A stretch of DNA of 64,000 nt, from NCBI GenBank assembly GCA_016785225.1, contig JAFBJZ010000607.1:790870-854869 (forward strand), read 5' to 3'. Every line of letters begins with the position of its first letter. Positions within the stretch are counted from its first letter, which is position 1. Source of the stretch: Psettodes erumei. Taxonomy: Eukaryota > Chordata > Actinopteri > Pleuronectiformes > Psettodidae. The notes below the pieces were generated by a model. It made no database searches and was not told where the DNA came from. It worked only from the letters and a program-made list of their open reading frames with translations. The translations under genes and the position numbers were made by a program. Positions 38,101-51,070 of the stretch are shown in pieces.

Positions 38101-39882
38101 CTCTCTTCAGGTGGCAGTTTTCTCCAGCGTAGCCTTGGGGACAGATGCACAAGTATCCCCCCTCTCCTGTCTCTATGCAGGTAGCGTTGCCAGCACAAGG
38201 CCCAGATGAGCAAAGACGAGTGTCTGTTCGAAAAGCAAACACAAATGCATGCTCTTTTCAGATCTCCCTCTCTATGGTGTTGTGTTTGTCTCTATCTGTT
38301 TCTTCCCCCCTCCCTCCTTTTTGTTTCCACTTTCTCACTCCCCACCAGCAGCATCTTGTCACGGAGAGCATAACTGAGAACATAAACCTGCCAAAGTATA
38401 GCAGCTCATATGCACCAACAAAATTAGAAATGTACCGTGACAGCTGATGAGGTCAAAATGAGCCAGAAGCCAAAAATTGTTCTTTTAATCATCTCTCTTT
38501 ATTTATTTCTTTGCTTGAGGGGCAGCAGGTAATTTTTATGTGATAATATACTTAAACACTTAATCTAAATAGGGGCATCTGCTGAAAATGGAAATGCGAC
38601 TTTTAGAAAGCTCTAACATTTACATTTTCACAGCCACAGCACAGTACTTTTCAGGTTTTATTAAGTTTATTATATCTGCCTTGTTAAATGGCTCAAAGCA
38701 GATGATGGAAGATTGTAAGGATGATTTTCCCCATAATTTTCTGGCTTTGGCTTTCATCACAGACTCCAATTTCAGAAGTCAAGACCTTTCTACTCCCAAC
38801 TTTACTCATCTCAAAATATAGTTCACCATATTCTCCAAACTTTGGCTTCATTCGGGGGCAACTTGCGTGTCCCCCGAGGCTCTGTGACTCGCTCTCACCT
38901 CTGGTATGTGAGCGACTGGCAGAGAGAGATAAGAGTGTCTGGGGAGCTTAATGAGACTCACCTTGATCACACAGACTCCCCACCCAGCCCTCCTGGCAGA
39001 TACACTGCCATGCCCTCTCACATGTGCCGTGCAGACAGCCGGGGAAGGGCAAGCACTGGTCACACTTGTCTCCTTGCCACCCAGGTTTGCACCTGAAAGA
39101 GATGGAAACGGGAACAGTCCCGACTTACTGATACACCACCCAGAGCTTTGCACTTATGTACTTCGTCCCACATGCTTTACTCTTAAAGTCAAATTAAAGA
39201 TTAACGTTATCTTTGCTTGTGCAGTAATTGGTTATATTCTCCAGCAATCATTTTGTCTCAAAAGAGTATAAAATATCTTTTGCCAGAAAAATTCAAACAG
39301 TGAAGGTTTTGTAACCATGCCTTTTGTTATCTGTTAGGATAACAATGCATTTGACTGTTCAAAAAAAGCCCTGATTTGGCACTTAATACACAATCACTGA
39401 AAACAATTCTAGTAAGAAGAGAAGGATCCAGCTGGCTGGATTGCGATTGCATTTCTCCAAGGGAGAAACGTTTACAGCTCCAGCAATTTATGGAAATAAG
39501 GTTGCAAAAGCCCACAGGTTAGTGTCATCTACACAGGAATCATGAGGTCATTCCAGTACCTGCACTTCCCTGGCTTCTCACAAAACCCATTTTTTGTGTT
39601 GCATCCTGCGCTGCATTCCCAACCTTTGAGACGAAAGAAAGGGACAGCAGCCTGTTTAAATCAACACTTAAAAAAACAAAAAAAATATAAAAGATTCAAA
39701 GCAAATGATTTTTTTTTAACGGTTACACTTTATCTCCGCACATAGAGGTTCAAATCGGTTTTAGAGAATGAACGGACTCAAATCTCTTTGTGTCGCTGTC
39801 AGTGGTCTCAGTGAACTGATCTCGCATTACCTTTGGCGATGCCTGTCACGACCAGAATTAAGACCACCGCTGCGACATGCAT
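34370..39882 (-). CDS. dlk1: Delta-like 1 homolog (preadipocyte factor 1), five exons
   Basis: dlk1 is a single-pass membrane EGF-repeat protein of the Delta/Serrate family that lacks the DSL domain, acts as a non-canonical Notch modulator and restrains adipocyte and other differentiation. Joining coding exons 39831-39882, 39560-39623, 38962-39092, 38082-38223 and 34370-35159 gives 392 residues (human 383). All junctions are GT-AG and the phases agree. The layout is signal peptide (about residues 1-18), six EGF repeats (cysteines between residues 21 and 241), a juxtamembrane stalk (242-305), a transmembrane helix (about 310-333) and a short tail. The tail keeps the family's RCETW start and NIILPEKIKLTSF block. 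Residue 139, expected to be the second cysteine of EGF 4, is tyrosine. The gene converges with dio3. Only the span is given here; exons follow. Confidence 0.95.
35320..35450 (+). mobile_element. LINE reverse-transcriptase fragment in dlk1 intron 4
   Basis: Translation of the + strand gives a phrase of the type GVPQGNVLGPLL followed by HINE, the hallmark reverse-transcriptase block of non-LTR retrotransposons (usual form GVPQGSVLGPLLF). The frame breaks soon after, so this is a short dead remnant, antisense to dlk1. Confidence 0.7.
35451..38081. other. Remainder of dlk1 intron 4
   Basis: This is intronic AT-rich sequence. It includes an interspersed-repeat-like stretch near 36000-36280 (alternating TTAAT/ATTAGT wording) and a G-rich block at 36826-36849. 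No exon is seen. Confidence 0.6.
36825..36849 (+). repeat. G-rich tandem block (GGGGG-TTGC)n
   Basis: Three runs of five to six G are separated by TTGC. It is one run short of a classic four-run quadruplex but is a local tandem duplication of about nine bases. Confidence 0.75.
38082..38223 (-). CDS. dlk1: dlk1 coding exon 4 (EGF 3)
   Basis: This 142-base exon has acceptor TTCGAACAG| and donor GATGG|gtaccg. It encodes a complete six-cysteine EGF repeat (CSSGPC ... GYAGENC). The split Gly codon joins exon 5 to give DGSPCQNGG, matching the human NGSPCQHGG junction. Confidence 0.93.
38962..39092 (-). CDS. dlk1: dlk1 coding exon 3 (EGF 1 end, EGF 2)
   Basis: This 131-base exon has acceptor TCTTTCAG| and donor CAAG|gtgagt. 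It encodes CKPGWQGDKCDQC and the PGCLHGTC block, near-identical in layout to human DLK1. Confidence 0.95.
39560..39623 (-). CDS. dlk1: dlk1 coding exon 2 (start of EGF 1)
   Basis: This 64-base exon has acceptor CTCAAAG| and donor AG|gtactg. It encodes WEC...C...C...C of EGF 1, matching the human exon 2 boundary. Confidence 0.92.
39831..39882 (-). CDS. dlk1: dlk1 coding exon 1 (signal peptide)
   Basis: It starts with ATG (39882-39880) and encodes a hydrophobic Val/Leu/Ile-rich signal peptide ending at Ala-Lys-Gly. The donor is G|gtaatg. About 28 bases upstream of the ATG is a good acceptor (TTTTGCAG ending at 39911), so the true 5' end may lie in a separate untranslated exon farther right. 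Confidence 0.88.
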
Positions 39883-40009
39883 CGTAATTCCGAGCAATAC
39901 TCTCCTTGCCCTGCAAAACACAAAGCGAGTTAAGACCCCCCTTGGTTTGCGACGAGCGACGTATTTGTTGAACTGAAAGAGATTACATCACTCAAAAGTT
40001 CATTTTGCG

Positions 40010-43000
40010 ATAACAATTCTTAAAAAGGAAGAATTGACAGGGATGCGTTACAAATTTGGCACATTTTGTATGGAGCTCTGGGATGTATTGTCAAAGATAC
40101 TATATCGTAGGAGGCACGAACGTTATCACAGTCAAAATCACATATACTATAAGATTACATATTACTGGAATATTTTCTTGCTTTTATCTTAAGGAATTTA
40201 ATATAATTGGTACACCTGAATCACATGCGCATCCTCCCAAATGTGTCCATTACGCACGACCACAGGAAGAGGAAATTGCATTTTCATTGTACAATCAACA
40301 CATTTTTCTTAACAAAAACCTCATTAACTTAAATTACCTTGTGGCATCCGGAAAACTGACTTATCTATGTCGCACCGGCGCTCTGTTTCCAAGTGACTTC
40401 GGTCATGTTTTTTGTTAGTAAATCCAAGCGACGTGCTATTGAAAGTGCGACTACAGGTGTACCAGTGGTCCTGCTACTCTGGAGGTGGACCTGGAGGTTT
40501 TGACGGGACTGCTGCATCATGCAGCGTCCCAGTGCAACACGCTCCTCCCACCTTAGGAGGTGGGGGACTTGTGCGCCAATCTGACCCCATGAGTGAACTG
40601 CTGTAGTTGTATAATACATTGGAATTGCCCGTGTTTTACAAATGCATGACTCAATGAACAGGAGAAAGTCTTTCGGGCAAGCAGGTAGGTCTCTGCATGT
40701 TGGCCCTTCCTAAGCACTTTCATTCTTATTTATTTTTCTTTTTTGCTCTGAATTCTTTATTTGAGCACAACCAAATTAACTGCTAATCTCAGTCTCTTGC
40801 AGCTGTAGAAGTACTCAGAGCAGCAGTATAGTAATGTTAAAATAATCCAAAGCAAGTTAAATTGTTTAAGAAAAGATGCATTGTCAACTAAATATATTAA
40901 AATAAAAGTACTCAAGATTTTCCCAATTGCCCATTACATTATTCTTTATTAGTGTTATTAATGATGCATACACATGTAACCAGCTGGGCTAATTTAACTT
41001 TCTTAATATATGTAGTTGAAACTACAACAGTTCATCTAATCCAGTGAGATGAGCAAATTCTGTATGACAAATCCTCAAGTAAAATAACTAATTAAGTATA
41101 CTTGGTTTTCAGAAAAATGTAGTGAGTAAAAAAAGTGTAATATTTCCATGTGAAGTCTTGTGAGGTTATATATTTCTATATATCTGAAAATGCAGTACTA
41201 AAAATTGCAATAAGTACAATACATTTGGAAATGTACATAGTTACATTCCTCTGACCATTACAACAGACAAAGAGATCTAACAAAGGCATTCAGACTGGGT
41301 TCCCATCTGTTAAAAATGATATTGAATTACTTCACTTGTACTATACCTGTCATAAATACTAATGTCCTGTTCTATTCTTAGTCCACTTATTGCTGTCCAC
41401 AGTCTCCCTTTAACCTCCCCAAGGGCCAGCAAGGATATTTTCCTTCCCACAAAGTACATGGCTAAGGGACTAATTATGACTTTCATTTCTCTCAAACGTT
41501 TGATGGGCATTAACGATCCTGAAATCGGTGCCCCAGCAACCATCGGGGGAAATCTACTCCTCTGTCTTTACTAATCCTCTTCACTGCTTATCTCTTCACA
41601 TGTACAGGTGTAAGATTCAAACTGGGTCTTATCCAGACTTTGTTGTGTGAAAAAACTAGGGTGTGCTTCCTTGTTGGGTCTATGATAAATGCCAGCACAG
41701 ATAAATGCTCACAATTCCAGACATTATCAGTTACAGATTAGTACAGATTTTTTCCCCCAAATACATCATCTTGTATAGACATTTCTAGATAACACTAGTG
41801 TGATGTAGAATGTCAGAGCACAGGGGATACATATGTGAATGCAAATATGCAGCAAATCAGTGTTTTCTTTCAGTTAAATGTGGCCTAGGACAGTAAAAAG
41901 AAATTTCCCTTCTTTTTCTCCTCACCCAAAATCAGTCTGGGGACACACATGCTATAGACAGACCCAAGCCAATGTGAGTGCAGTCAAAAAGAATAAGTCT
42001 CCTCAGATGTGATTTAATCTTTTGAGAGGTCTGCAGTCTCATGTCCCGTGATTTAGTTTTGCTGGTGTGTTTGTATTTCAGACCTCAAGAGACAGAGCTC
42101 ATAGTCTGGGCGTGACATTACAGCAGTGATGTGATTTGTCTCACCACAGCTACTGACCAGATCCACATCAGTCAGTCGTTTTTAATGAAATGTCTTAGGT
42201 TGGTTTGTGGTTAAAGATTCAACTGTAGCAGTCATCCATCGATTATTTTTCTATTTCTTTTTACCCCAGTACTGATCTAATCTAGTTCTGTTTTTATCTT
42301 CTCTGGTTTAGGTTGCTTCAGTTTTTGAATATATACATTACATATATATATATATCATGTTGTGTAGATGGTAATGTGGGAGTATGGATGTGATGGTCAA
42401 ATCGGAAGGTCATATCAGAATTGTGACCTGGTCATGGTTGTTGTGGAGACATTTCACCCATCACAGTGGCACGAAAGGAAACAAAGCCATTAACCATAAA
42501 CTTGTTTATGGCAATACATTTGAAATCATGGTGGATTGACCCAACCAACAGTACTGCTAAAAATGTTGAAAAATCCTTGATTACAACTTCTCTTACAATT
42601 ATTTAATAAAAAAAAAAATCAGTAGCTTGATCAGTGATAAAAAACAAACATAATTTGCAGCTCTAGTCTCATGTGTGGGTCTGTGTGATGGGTAAAGTTT
42701 GAATCCCACTGCAGTCATACCTCATTTCAGGTAATTATGCATCTGCAGGGAAGGGACATTTCACCTGAGCTCAATAATACATAGAGTCTTATTTCTAATC
42801 TCCATGAAGGTTAGTCCAACAGTGAGCAGCCCCCATACCCCCACCCCTATCCACACAGGTGAGAAAACAGTTCAGGCACAGTTTGATCTGCATATTACCA
42901 TTGTAGATTATTTCATTTCAAGTCCACTAGAGGTTGGAGATAATTTCATGTGAATTCTCAGTGTGCGGATGCATAATGCGGAAAAGCCTATCAGTACACT

Positions 43001-44800
43001 CTCAGATCTGATTGAAGAAGTCCCTGCTCTGTCCATGGGCGGCAGCCATGCTGTGGGTTTTGATATGGATCATTTCATTCAAAACTCCCAGATGGCACAT
43101 GGTGGCTTGCAGGAAATGAATCTTGAGTATTGAACTCTAAACACTTCTGGATAATAACACATGGCGCAGCCATCTAGTTTCTCCCTGTCAGGTGGCTGTC
43201 AAGAGGATCATTAGACGTGATGCATCATTAGAGAGGAGATCACGCTAGGTAGAGCACGATGGGGTTTCACTTACGGACATTTTGAACAACAATAAATCTG
43301 CCATTCCACAACAACTGTCCATTATACAGGATGTAATTGTTTTTTAAAAAATATATTGCTTACAATGTGGTTATGCTTTGGATAACAAGCCTGCAAATTA
43401 TGCTGTATGGGCAACAATGGAATATTTGTTGGGCACCTACCAGAAGGAGTGAAGAAGCTTGACAATAAATTTGCAATCGGGCAGAGCCGGAAATGTACTA
43501 AACCATAATTACTTTTGAAATTACCCAGTACATATTAAGTAATTACAGTGTTCAGACAGGGGACTAACAGTATGTCTTCTTACAAAAGCTATGTCATGAA
43601 AAGGAATCAAAATGTGTGTGACACAAATCTTCATTAAACCTTGATATGTTATAGTGCATTTAAAATTACAGAAGTAATGATTTGTCAATTAATCAATCAA
43701 CAGAAAACTAATCAAGAACTATTTTGATAATTGATTCATTGTTGAAACACATTTAATATAAAAATGGCAAAAACTAAGATGGCTTAACTGCATCCTTATC
43801 ACCTCTGACCTCTATCAGACTCATAAGCTGAAGTCCTCCACAGTTGACAGACAGGAGCAATTTTTTTCTGTCAGTTTGGTCTCTTGACACAAATCTTCAT
43901 TGTAATGAAGATTTCATAAATATCCCATGATTGCAGGACAGTGTACCTCCTGCCTCTGTGGTTGAGAGGCAGCGAGGGAGAGATGTGTGTGTGAAAAGTC
44001 AGCTGATTCAATTTTCTGGCTTTTCAACCTCCAAATACACACCCTAATTAGTCACAAAGGGGAAACCTGCATCTGCCTTCAGAGATGTGTAGTTTAATTA
44101 ATTGCACGCGAGGTGAAAGGTGAAAAATAAAGCGGTGCTGTCACTTTCTCAGTGATTTCGCCCCTCATTTCTGTCCTTTTTTGCACTCTGAGTCACATTA
44201 CAATACAAACACTGGGATACCTATGACTGCAAGACAGGATGCATGAAGTCATTGTACCTCCCTCAATGAAGCCCTTATGTATGTAACTGAACATTACTCA
44301 TAAGTACAAAGCACCCTCAGCTCTGGAAGAAAGATGCTTTTAGCACCAAACAGCAATGACAGCAGACCAGGAGCGCTTAGTTGGAGGTGGACAATATATC
44401 AGTCTCTTTATTCTCAGCATGCTGAGGAGAGCAAAAATACTTTCTCTTTTTTTAGCCTGAGCACTCTTGCAGAAATCTGGGCTAGCGGCTGGAGACTGAG
44501 GGCACATTTCTCTCTGTCAAATATACCAATTATATGGAAGGTGGAGAAGAGATGATCTGTCTCCCGCTGACTGGCAGCATATACCATGCTTTTTCGTGGC
44601 ACTATCCTGAGGGCTAACTGCTCTACCTTTGCCTCTGGGGGTGTTGGCAGAACTTCAAGCACCTTCAGTGCCGGCTTTCATGCTTGTGCAAAATCTGGTC
44701 CAGAATATCCTTGAATAAAATGACAGTGAGTGAAACCTGGGAGGATCAAAAGTATTACCCTAAATACTTGCCTTATTTCTAGTTTCTGCATGTATTGTGT
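40010..44800. other. Region upstream of dlk1, no gene seen
   Basis: The first 600 bases should hold the dlk1 promoter. A GC-richer patch at 40430-40600 contains two perfect palindromic motifs. Farther right the sequence is AT-rich with only short frames. A diverged dispersed repeat with 'ACTATTTTGATAATTGATT' wording lies near 43690-43800. Confidence 0.5.
43690..43800. repeat. Diverged teleost dispersed repeat
   Basis: The phrase ACTATTTTGATAATTGATT, followed by a stretch ending in AAAAATGGCAAAAAC, resembles a short, highly copied fish repeat known to me from many genomes. Similar wording occurs near 36000-36080. Family and edges are uncertain. Confidence 0.35.
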
Positions 44801-45215
44801 ACTTCTAAATTTAGACAACACTGAAGTTATTATATTTTGCCCTAAACACATCAGAAAATCTGATTTTCTGATTATCTGATTATATTGTTACTTTGGATCA
44901 CATCACTTTGGCCTCCAGTTCTATGTAAAGAACCTTGGAGTCATTTTTGACCAGGACATGTCCTTTGTCTCACATAAAAAGGAGTTTCTCAGACAGCCGT
45001 CTTTGGTCTGCTTCCACTCTTCTCGGCTTTGGCTTCCTATGAAATCCAGAATAGAATTTAAAATCCTCCTCCTCGCCTACACCACCCACTCTGAGTCCGG
45101 TGCTTGAGGTTTCTGCCAGTTAAGAAGTTTTTCCTCTCTACTGTCGCCAAGTGTTTGGAGATAATGTATGTGGGAATTGGCACTTTACAAATATAAATGG
45201 ATCTGCTGGGATTAG
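44800..45215 (+). mobile_element. Decayed LINE (L2/Rex-like) 3' fragment
   Basis: The + strand translates, with breaks, into LDNTEVIIF, then NLGVIFDQDMSF and SHIKK, then IEFKILLLAYT. This is the usual order at the C-terminal end of L2-like reverse transcriptases. It is followed by the 3' wording GGTTTCTGCCAGTTAAG ... TTTTTCCTCTCTACTGTCGCC, typical of fish LINE tails. Frameshifts and internal deletions show it is dead. Confidence 0.75.
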
Positions 45216-48200
45216 AAGTTAAAAAGTCAAATGGTAGCAAACTCATCAACAGTTTGAAGGTAATGAGCAATTTAATTGTTACTTGTCAATCTCAAGGAAC
45301 ATACAGGCTGAGTGATATCATTAGAGATGTCATTATTAGGTCAGACTTACTGTCTTGTTAATGGTTAGACTCTCCTCTTCAGCTCATTTGTCCTGCTTTC
45401 TTTTCCTGCTGTGCATATGGTGCATGGCTCATGCAAAAATCATACACTGGTGTTACATCATAAATTTTTTTTTATAGCTTCTCTTGGACCAAAACGCTCC
45501 TCCAGCTCCAACCTCTGGAAACCAAACAATCTTTGATTTTCTGCTTTAGCACTTCCATTAATCTCCAGCCATTTAAACCTAAAAGCTCCCTTACACTTCA
45601 AATTCAAGTAGACAGTGCTCTGTCTGGCTTTTGAGCGTACTTTAAAATGTTTACGGAGTAAATTAGAGCACTCAGTTGCGGTGTGGTGGAGCATCACTTA
45701 ATATATTCTGTTTAGGGTAAACATATTGACATAACACAACACATTGAAGAAGTTGCAGACAAAGCTGCTGTGTTTAGCAGTGAGTATTTAACCTCAGCCA
45801 AAACCTTGCTCTTTAATATTACAATAATGGTATTTTTATAAGGGGGGAAGCCTAATTGCTGAGCCTAAATTATTCTTCTTTAATTTAAGTGTATTTAATG
45901 CAAAATACACGTGTAAGCTTGCAACATCCCCACTTTTAAAGTCATCCAATCACATTATAGCATTGATCTTTGCAAGAAATCATTCCCTTGTCTTTCTGGT
46001 TTTATTCGTCACAAAGCTGCTTGCAGGAGGCACATCCTAAACTATGATATTTGTGGAATTTGTCATTTGCTCAGATGGTGAGCCAGTGTGTAGAGATGTT
46101 GACTTAATTTTATTAATGGAGATAGTGTGGTCGTTATCTCCATAGCAACAGCAGGTCGTGGAGGAAGCAGATGGACAAGTCTGATAGTTAACGAGAGAAG
46201 GGGAGCAGTCGAAGAGAGAGACAGACAGAGAAGGAGTGAGCGAGAGAGACAAAGAGAGAGACCTAGAGAGGAGAAAGAGAATGAGGGGGAAATGGCAAAT
46301 GATTTCTCCTGATGCCACCTTCACCTGATGCCAGTTATTCCTGTCCTGTTACCATGGGAACAGGAGGATGATGCTGTGTTTTTGGGTGTGTTGCACCTCC
46401 CTTTGGGCTTGCATCATCAAGATACAAGGATAACAAACAGATCACCTCCTTTCCCTGAAAAAACAAACAAACAATGATATCCAGAAGTGACCCAGAAACA
46501 GAAGGTTATCAAAATGTGAATCCATACTAAATCAAATAAGGCAGAAAGGTGCTGCTGCGCTGTTTTGTACGGGTTCTTAGTAAAAAGTAAATGCATTGAA
46601 TATTATACACAGCACAAATTGCCATGCTGTTAGCAGGGATTTCATGCTTCACTGACCCCTAGTTAAGAAAATGATTCCACATGCACATGCTGGTGCACAG
46701 AGAGTCACTTTTACCTTTTCCATTGAATTTAGCTTTGCTGTTAATGGGCCCATCTGTATGAAAATCCTCACCCACCTAAGGAAGTCTACATTACATGACT
46801 TCTTTAGGAGTTGGCTCCTGTGGCGCCTGTGGAAGATTTCATCTTATGAGTCTGAGTCTTCTGAGGTGATAAGGCTCTGTATGCCTGCCTCACCTGTGTA
46901 TGATCATAATGGGAGTGTCCTTGCAAGGGTGTGTGTATGTTAAAGTGTGGGTTTCTTTAACTGGTCTCCAAGGTCTTTTTACAGACCTATCTAGCAAGCT
47001 AGAGAACAAAATTGCACAGCAGCTGGAGAGAGCAGATAGCCAGGCACTCAAGTAAACACTTCAACTGACAGAATATGTAAATAGTCCACGACACTTGCTG
47101 ACTGAATCTGTCTGCTGTGACCAGTTTTCCCAAGACAGAGATGGAACATAGCCTTTAACGACAACCACTGAAACTGCCTCCTGCAGCTTATGCCTCTGTT
47201 TGGTAACAGCCACTTCATTTATTGCTGAATATAATAAAACTTTTTATACCGCTTGATGCAATAATATAACTCTGCCCTGCTAGCACCCTTTTAGTTTTAT
47301 TTAATTAATTTGAAGACTGTTTATGCTCCTGATGTTCTGCTGCCACTGCTGTGTCTGGATGTTTGTCTCTATATATAATCGAGATTAATGGTGTTGTTAT
47401 AGCACTCTGTTACACCTTCCTCCCCCCACCGACACTTTGTCTTTATTTCCTATCCATTACCATCCTGCATCCTATTGTACAATGCATAAAAACAGACACA
47501 GCAGAGTGGGAAGAGAGCAGTCAGACAGAGAGGGAAAAACAAGACCTAACAAAAAAAAAACGGGGAGCCTGCATGATACTTAAAGCACCAATCACTCATA
47601 TAACCCATTCAGTCTTTATTCCTGCATGACTCATCTCAGATAATCTGTCACCTTTTCTCACACAGAATATAAAAGCAATTATTGTTCAATCTGACCAAAT
47701 CCATAATCCTGCTTCGCACATCCTCTGGCATTCAAGCTACTTTTAGCTCCTTTCTGTCACCTGATTGTATCCGGGGTCCACCATCCGTCACTCACCGTGA
47801 TGAGGTGAACACTTTGAGGCAACATCCACATCCTCCCTGAGGCTGAGCTAACAGCATCCATAAAGCCGCCTGTGGCTGTTGAAGAAGTAGACAATAAATG
47901 AAGGCAATCAGGGATAAATTGTGCAGTCTGGGTTAGTGATGGCTCACCACATCTTTGGTCTATGAAGGTGATCAATAAGAGCTGAAAAGTGTCAAACCGA
48001 CTTATATGTTTATTTTTTTTCAGTACTTTATAACCACTAGGCTAAGATGGAGAGAAGACAAGAGGAAGAAAATAGTCCATAAACGCTGCTATTGGTCGAT
48101 CAAATAATAGCCAAAATAAGGAGATAGATACCTGTGCCATTATTAAAGTGGCAAGAAACATCACCAGAGACTCCAACCTTCCACCTTCATTCACACAGCA

Positions 48201-50860
48201 GCTCTGTAGTGTTTCTTCAGTAAGCTATTTAAGAACTAACTGCTGTTGTCTAAAGGTGCAATCAGTAATCAGTAAGCTAAAGTATTTCAGTGGCTCTTTG
48301 CACAATTTATCAGCAGGGGTTCACAAGTGCGGCTTATGAGTGCCTTTCACTCCTCTATTGCCTCAGCGTCCTCTGACTTCAGCAAGAGACAGAACTGGGC
48401 AAGCTCTGTGGTTTCACTGGGAATCCTTTCTGCTGTGTGGTGGCAGTGTAATGGTGTCCAGCATCTTTTTCTTTTTGGCTGAAAAATTTCTGAGGTGCAT
48501 AATTTGACATTTTACACAGATTTAACAAACAAAACATGCTGCCTGAGTTTTAACGCTGATGGTAGGTGATTTTCTTTGGTTACATTTGGACAGAACCTCT
48601 TTTCTTCTGTTTCCCTTCTTTGTGACTGCTATGTGTAGCCATGCTAACCAGCTCCTAACTGTAACTTCATGGTGACCACACACAAAAGCCCTGGTAAATG
48701 CATTTTTTTTCACCCTTTCTCGAGGTAATTGGTTAATTTAAAGGTGACTATACTATTTGTGTGTTCCCTAAAAAGGACAATATCAAAATGTATTTTGTAT
48801 ATCACAGAGATGGTACACAAATCAAATTATCAACATTATCAGGTGAAATATCAGCTCTTCAGTGGGCACATGAAGAATCTGCTTAGCAATTCTCTGTACT
48901 GTTTCATATTGTCATCAGAAAATAAAATAGCACTGTTAATTTCAATTGATTTGAATGACCGTGCTGCTAAATCAATTGCACTGTTAAACAGTTACGTGAT
49001 GTCACATCATTGATTATAAACCTCTCTCACAATGGCCTCCTGTGCCCTGCTAAGCTGCAGTAGATGTGAAAATAATGCAGAGGATAAGATATTCCTCTCT
49101 TCATCGAACTGAATCTCACCTTTCAGCAGAAACCTGTGGCTGCCGGCCCAAGGTTATGGCAGTGTTGATATTACCTCTCACTACGCTCCCTGGCTATGAA
49201 TTATTCACACACGCAGTCAATGTATGAAAAGAGGCCAACGCGAGGCAAGATAAAAACTCAGCTGCTTTGATCAAGCCACTGTATATAAAACATTGTTTAG
49301 AGAAGCACATTCGTCTTTAGCGCTTCAGGGTGTGTGTTGTGTTTTATGAGCCTACTCTACCAGCTATCACAACATACCTATGAATGAGGTGATGTCCACT
49401 TCAGACAGCTTTACACTGAAACCTGCTTTGGCTCAATGACATTTAAAGATCATCGTCATCATGACCTTCCTGAAAATTTTCCATCAGTCAGTTCCCACGC
49501 AGACTGGATCTAGATAATGAAAGTGTCAGTGCTCCTCCAACTGTAACCAACATGATGGCCCTAATTTCCTCAGTCATTTCCCATCTCTCCCTGTGATGAA
49601 GCTGGACAGTCAATCATTTTAGCGAGAAGGAATAACATGCATGCATGGAATAACATGCAACTCTGACCTTATTTTTCAACATTACCTTTGCAGGAAAGAT
49701 ACAAACACTAATTACAAGATACTAATAACAAATTATACAAAATGTGACAATGCTTTTGGTGAAAATAAAAATCTCAGTGAAACGAACATCATGTTAAAGT
49801 AGAAGAGAAAGATCCACATGCTGTTATTGGAGCAGGGTTATTCACCTTTAGAGGAGTGTGTCTGTCATGGAGGCAGGGGGTAGTGAAAGTAGGTCTTAAA
49901 CATAAATTGCAAACACAATGTGAAAACGGCACTAAACTGAAGAGAATGTACCAAGAGAGGCAGACAGGTATGAATAATGGCAAATGCACAGTTTGACCTT
50001 GCTCTACTTTTTCTGTTTTTGTCTCTCGCACTGGTTTTGCTTTGTTTGTTTTCTGATTTTCTTCACTAATGATTTTTTTTCACCTCTGTTGAAAAGAGAA
50101 AAAGTGAAAGAAGACCTGAAAATGGACCTAGTGAATGGATGGAAGCTGAAAGAGGGGGTGAGGAGGTACAGAAGGAAAATGGTTGTTCTATAACACTGCA
50201 GAGGGAAGTGATGTTGATAAAAAAGAGGATGATGAAAAGAAGGAGTTGAATGGAGGGGGTCGGTGGTAGAGGGAGAAGAGGGAGAGACTGCTGTTTCTGT
50301 AAAGCTCGTTTGGTGGAGTGTGGTCGGACCCCACAAAGTGCAGTCACAAAACAAAAAAAAAGAAATACACAATCAAGGGGCAACAGTGCACAGGCAGAAA
50401 CTGACCTCCAGCATGGTCACACTGAGAAAGGAAATAAGATGTGAACAGATTACACCTCTGCTTGTAGACATACTCCTGAGCATTTCTGGTGATTGTTCCA
50501 TTAGTTTTGGAATAAAGAAACTGCTTTGAAATCTACAGAATACAAGATGGGCAATCAGATCACCCTCATTCAATTTGTATACTCCTCTCTCTTACATATA
50601 TAACTTGTTTCATAAAATAATATTGTCCAGTTTTAACATTAAACTAAATCCATTGGCAATAACAGACTAAACAGTTTTTCCCACCAGTCACAGCCGTAAG
50701 TAAGTGTTTTTGGAAGATATAATGCTGGCAGAATTTTATCAAGAAAGAGCACAAAATTCCACACCTGCTGAGCTTAAAGCAACATAATTTTTTGCCCAAC
50801 TAACAGTTCAAAACCCAAGCATATTCAATTTATAATGTAGTGAATTAGAGGAAAGCAATA
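45216..50860. other. Gene-poor intergenic DNA
   Basis: Only short frames without recognisable domains are present. A GA-rich stretch at about 46190-46290 produces Arg-Glu repeats, and a 20-bp palindrome sits at 46345-46364. Confidence 0.5.
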
Positions 50861-50861
50861 A

Positions 50862-51070
50862 GGGTTTTCTCCAGGTACTCCGTCTTCCTCCCATTCCACC
50901 AAAGAGATGCAGGTTAGGTTGACTGGCGACTATAAATTGCCTGTAGGTGTGACTGAGTGTGAAGGGTTGTTTGTCTCTATCTGTCAGCCCTCTAATAGAC
51001 TGGTGACCTGTCCAGGGTGTATCGTCCCAATGTCAGTGAGGATTGGCTTGAAAACAAACATCTATCTCTG
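50862..51070 (+). mobile_element. Decayed fish non-LTR retroelement tail
   Basis: The order of phrases TTCTCCAGGTACTCCG, CTTCCTCCCA, ATGCAGGTTAGGTTGA, TATAAATTGCC, TGTCTCTATCTGTCAGCC and GGTGACCTGTCCAGGGTGTA is that of an extremely common teleost repeat (RTE/Expander-like LINE tail). The match is strong although internally worn. Confidence 0.8.
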
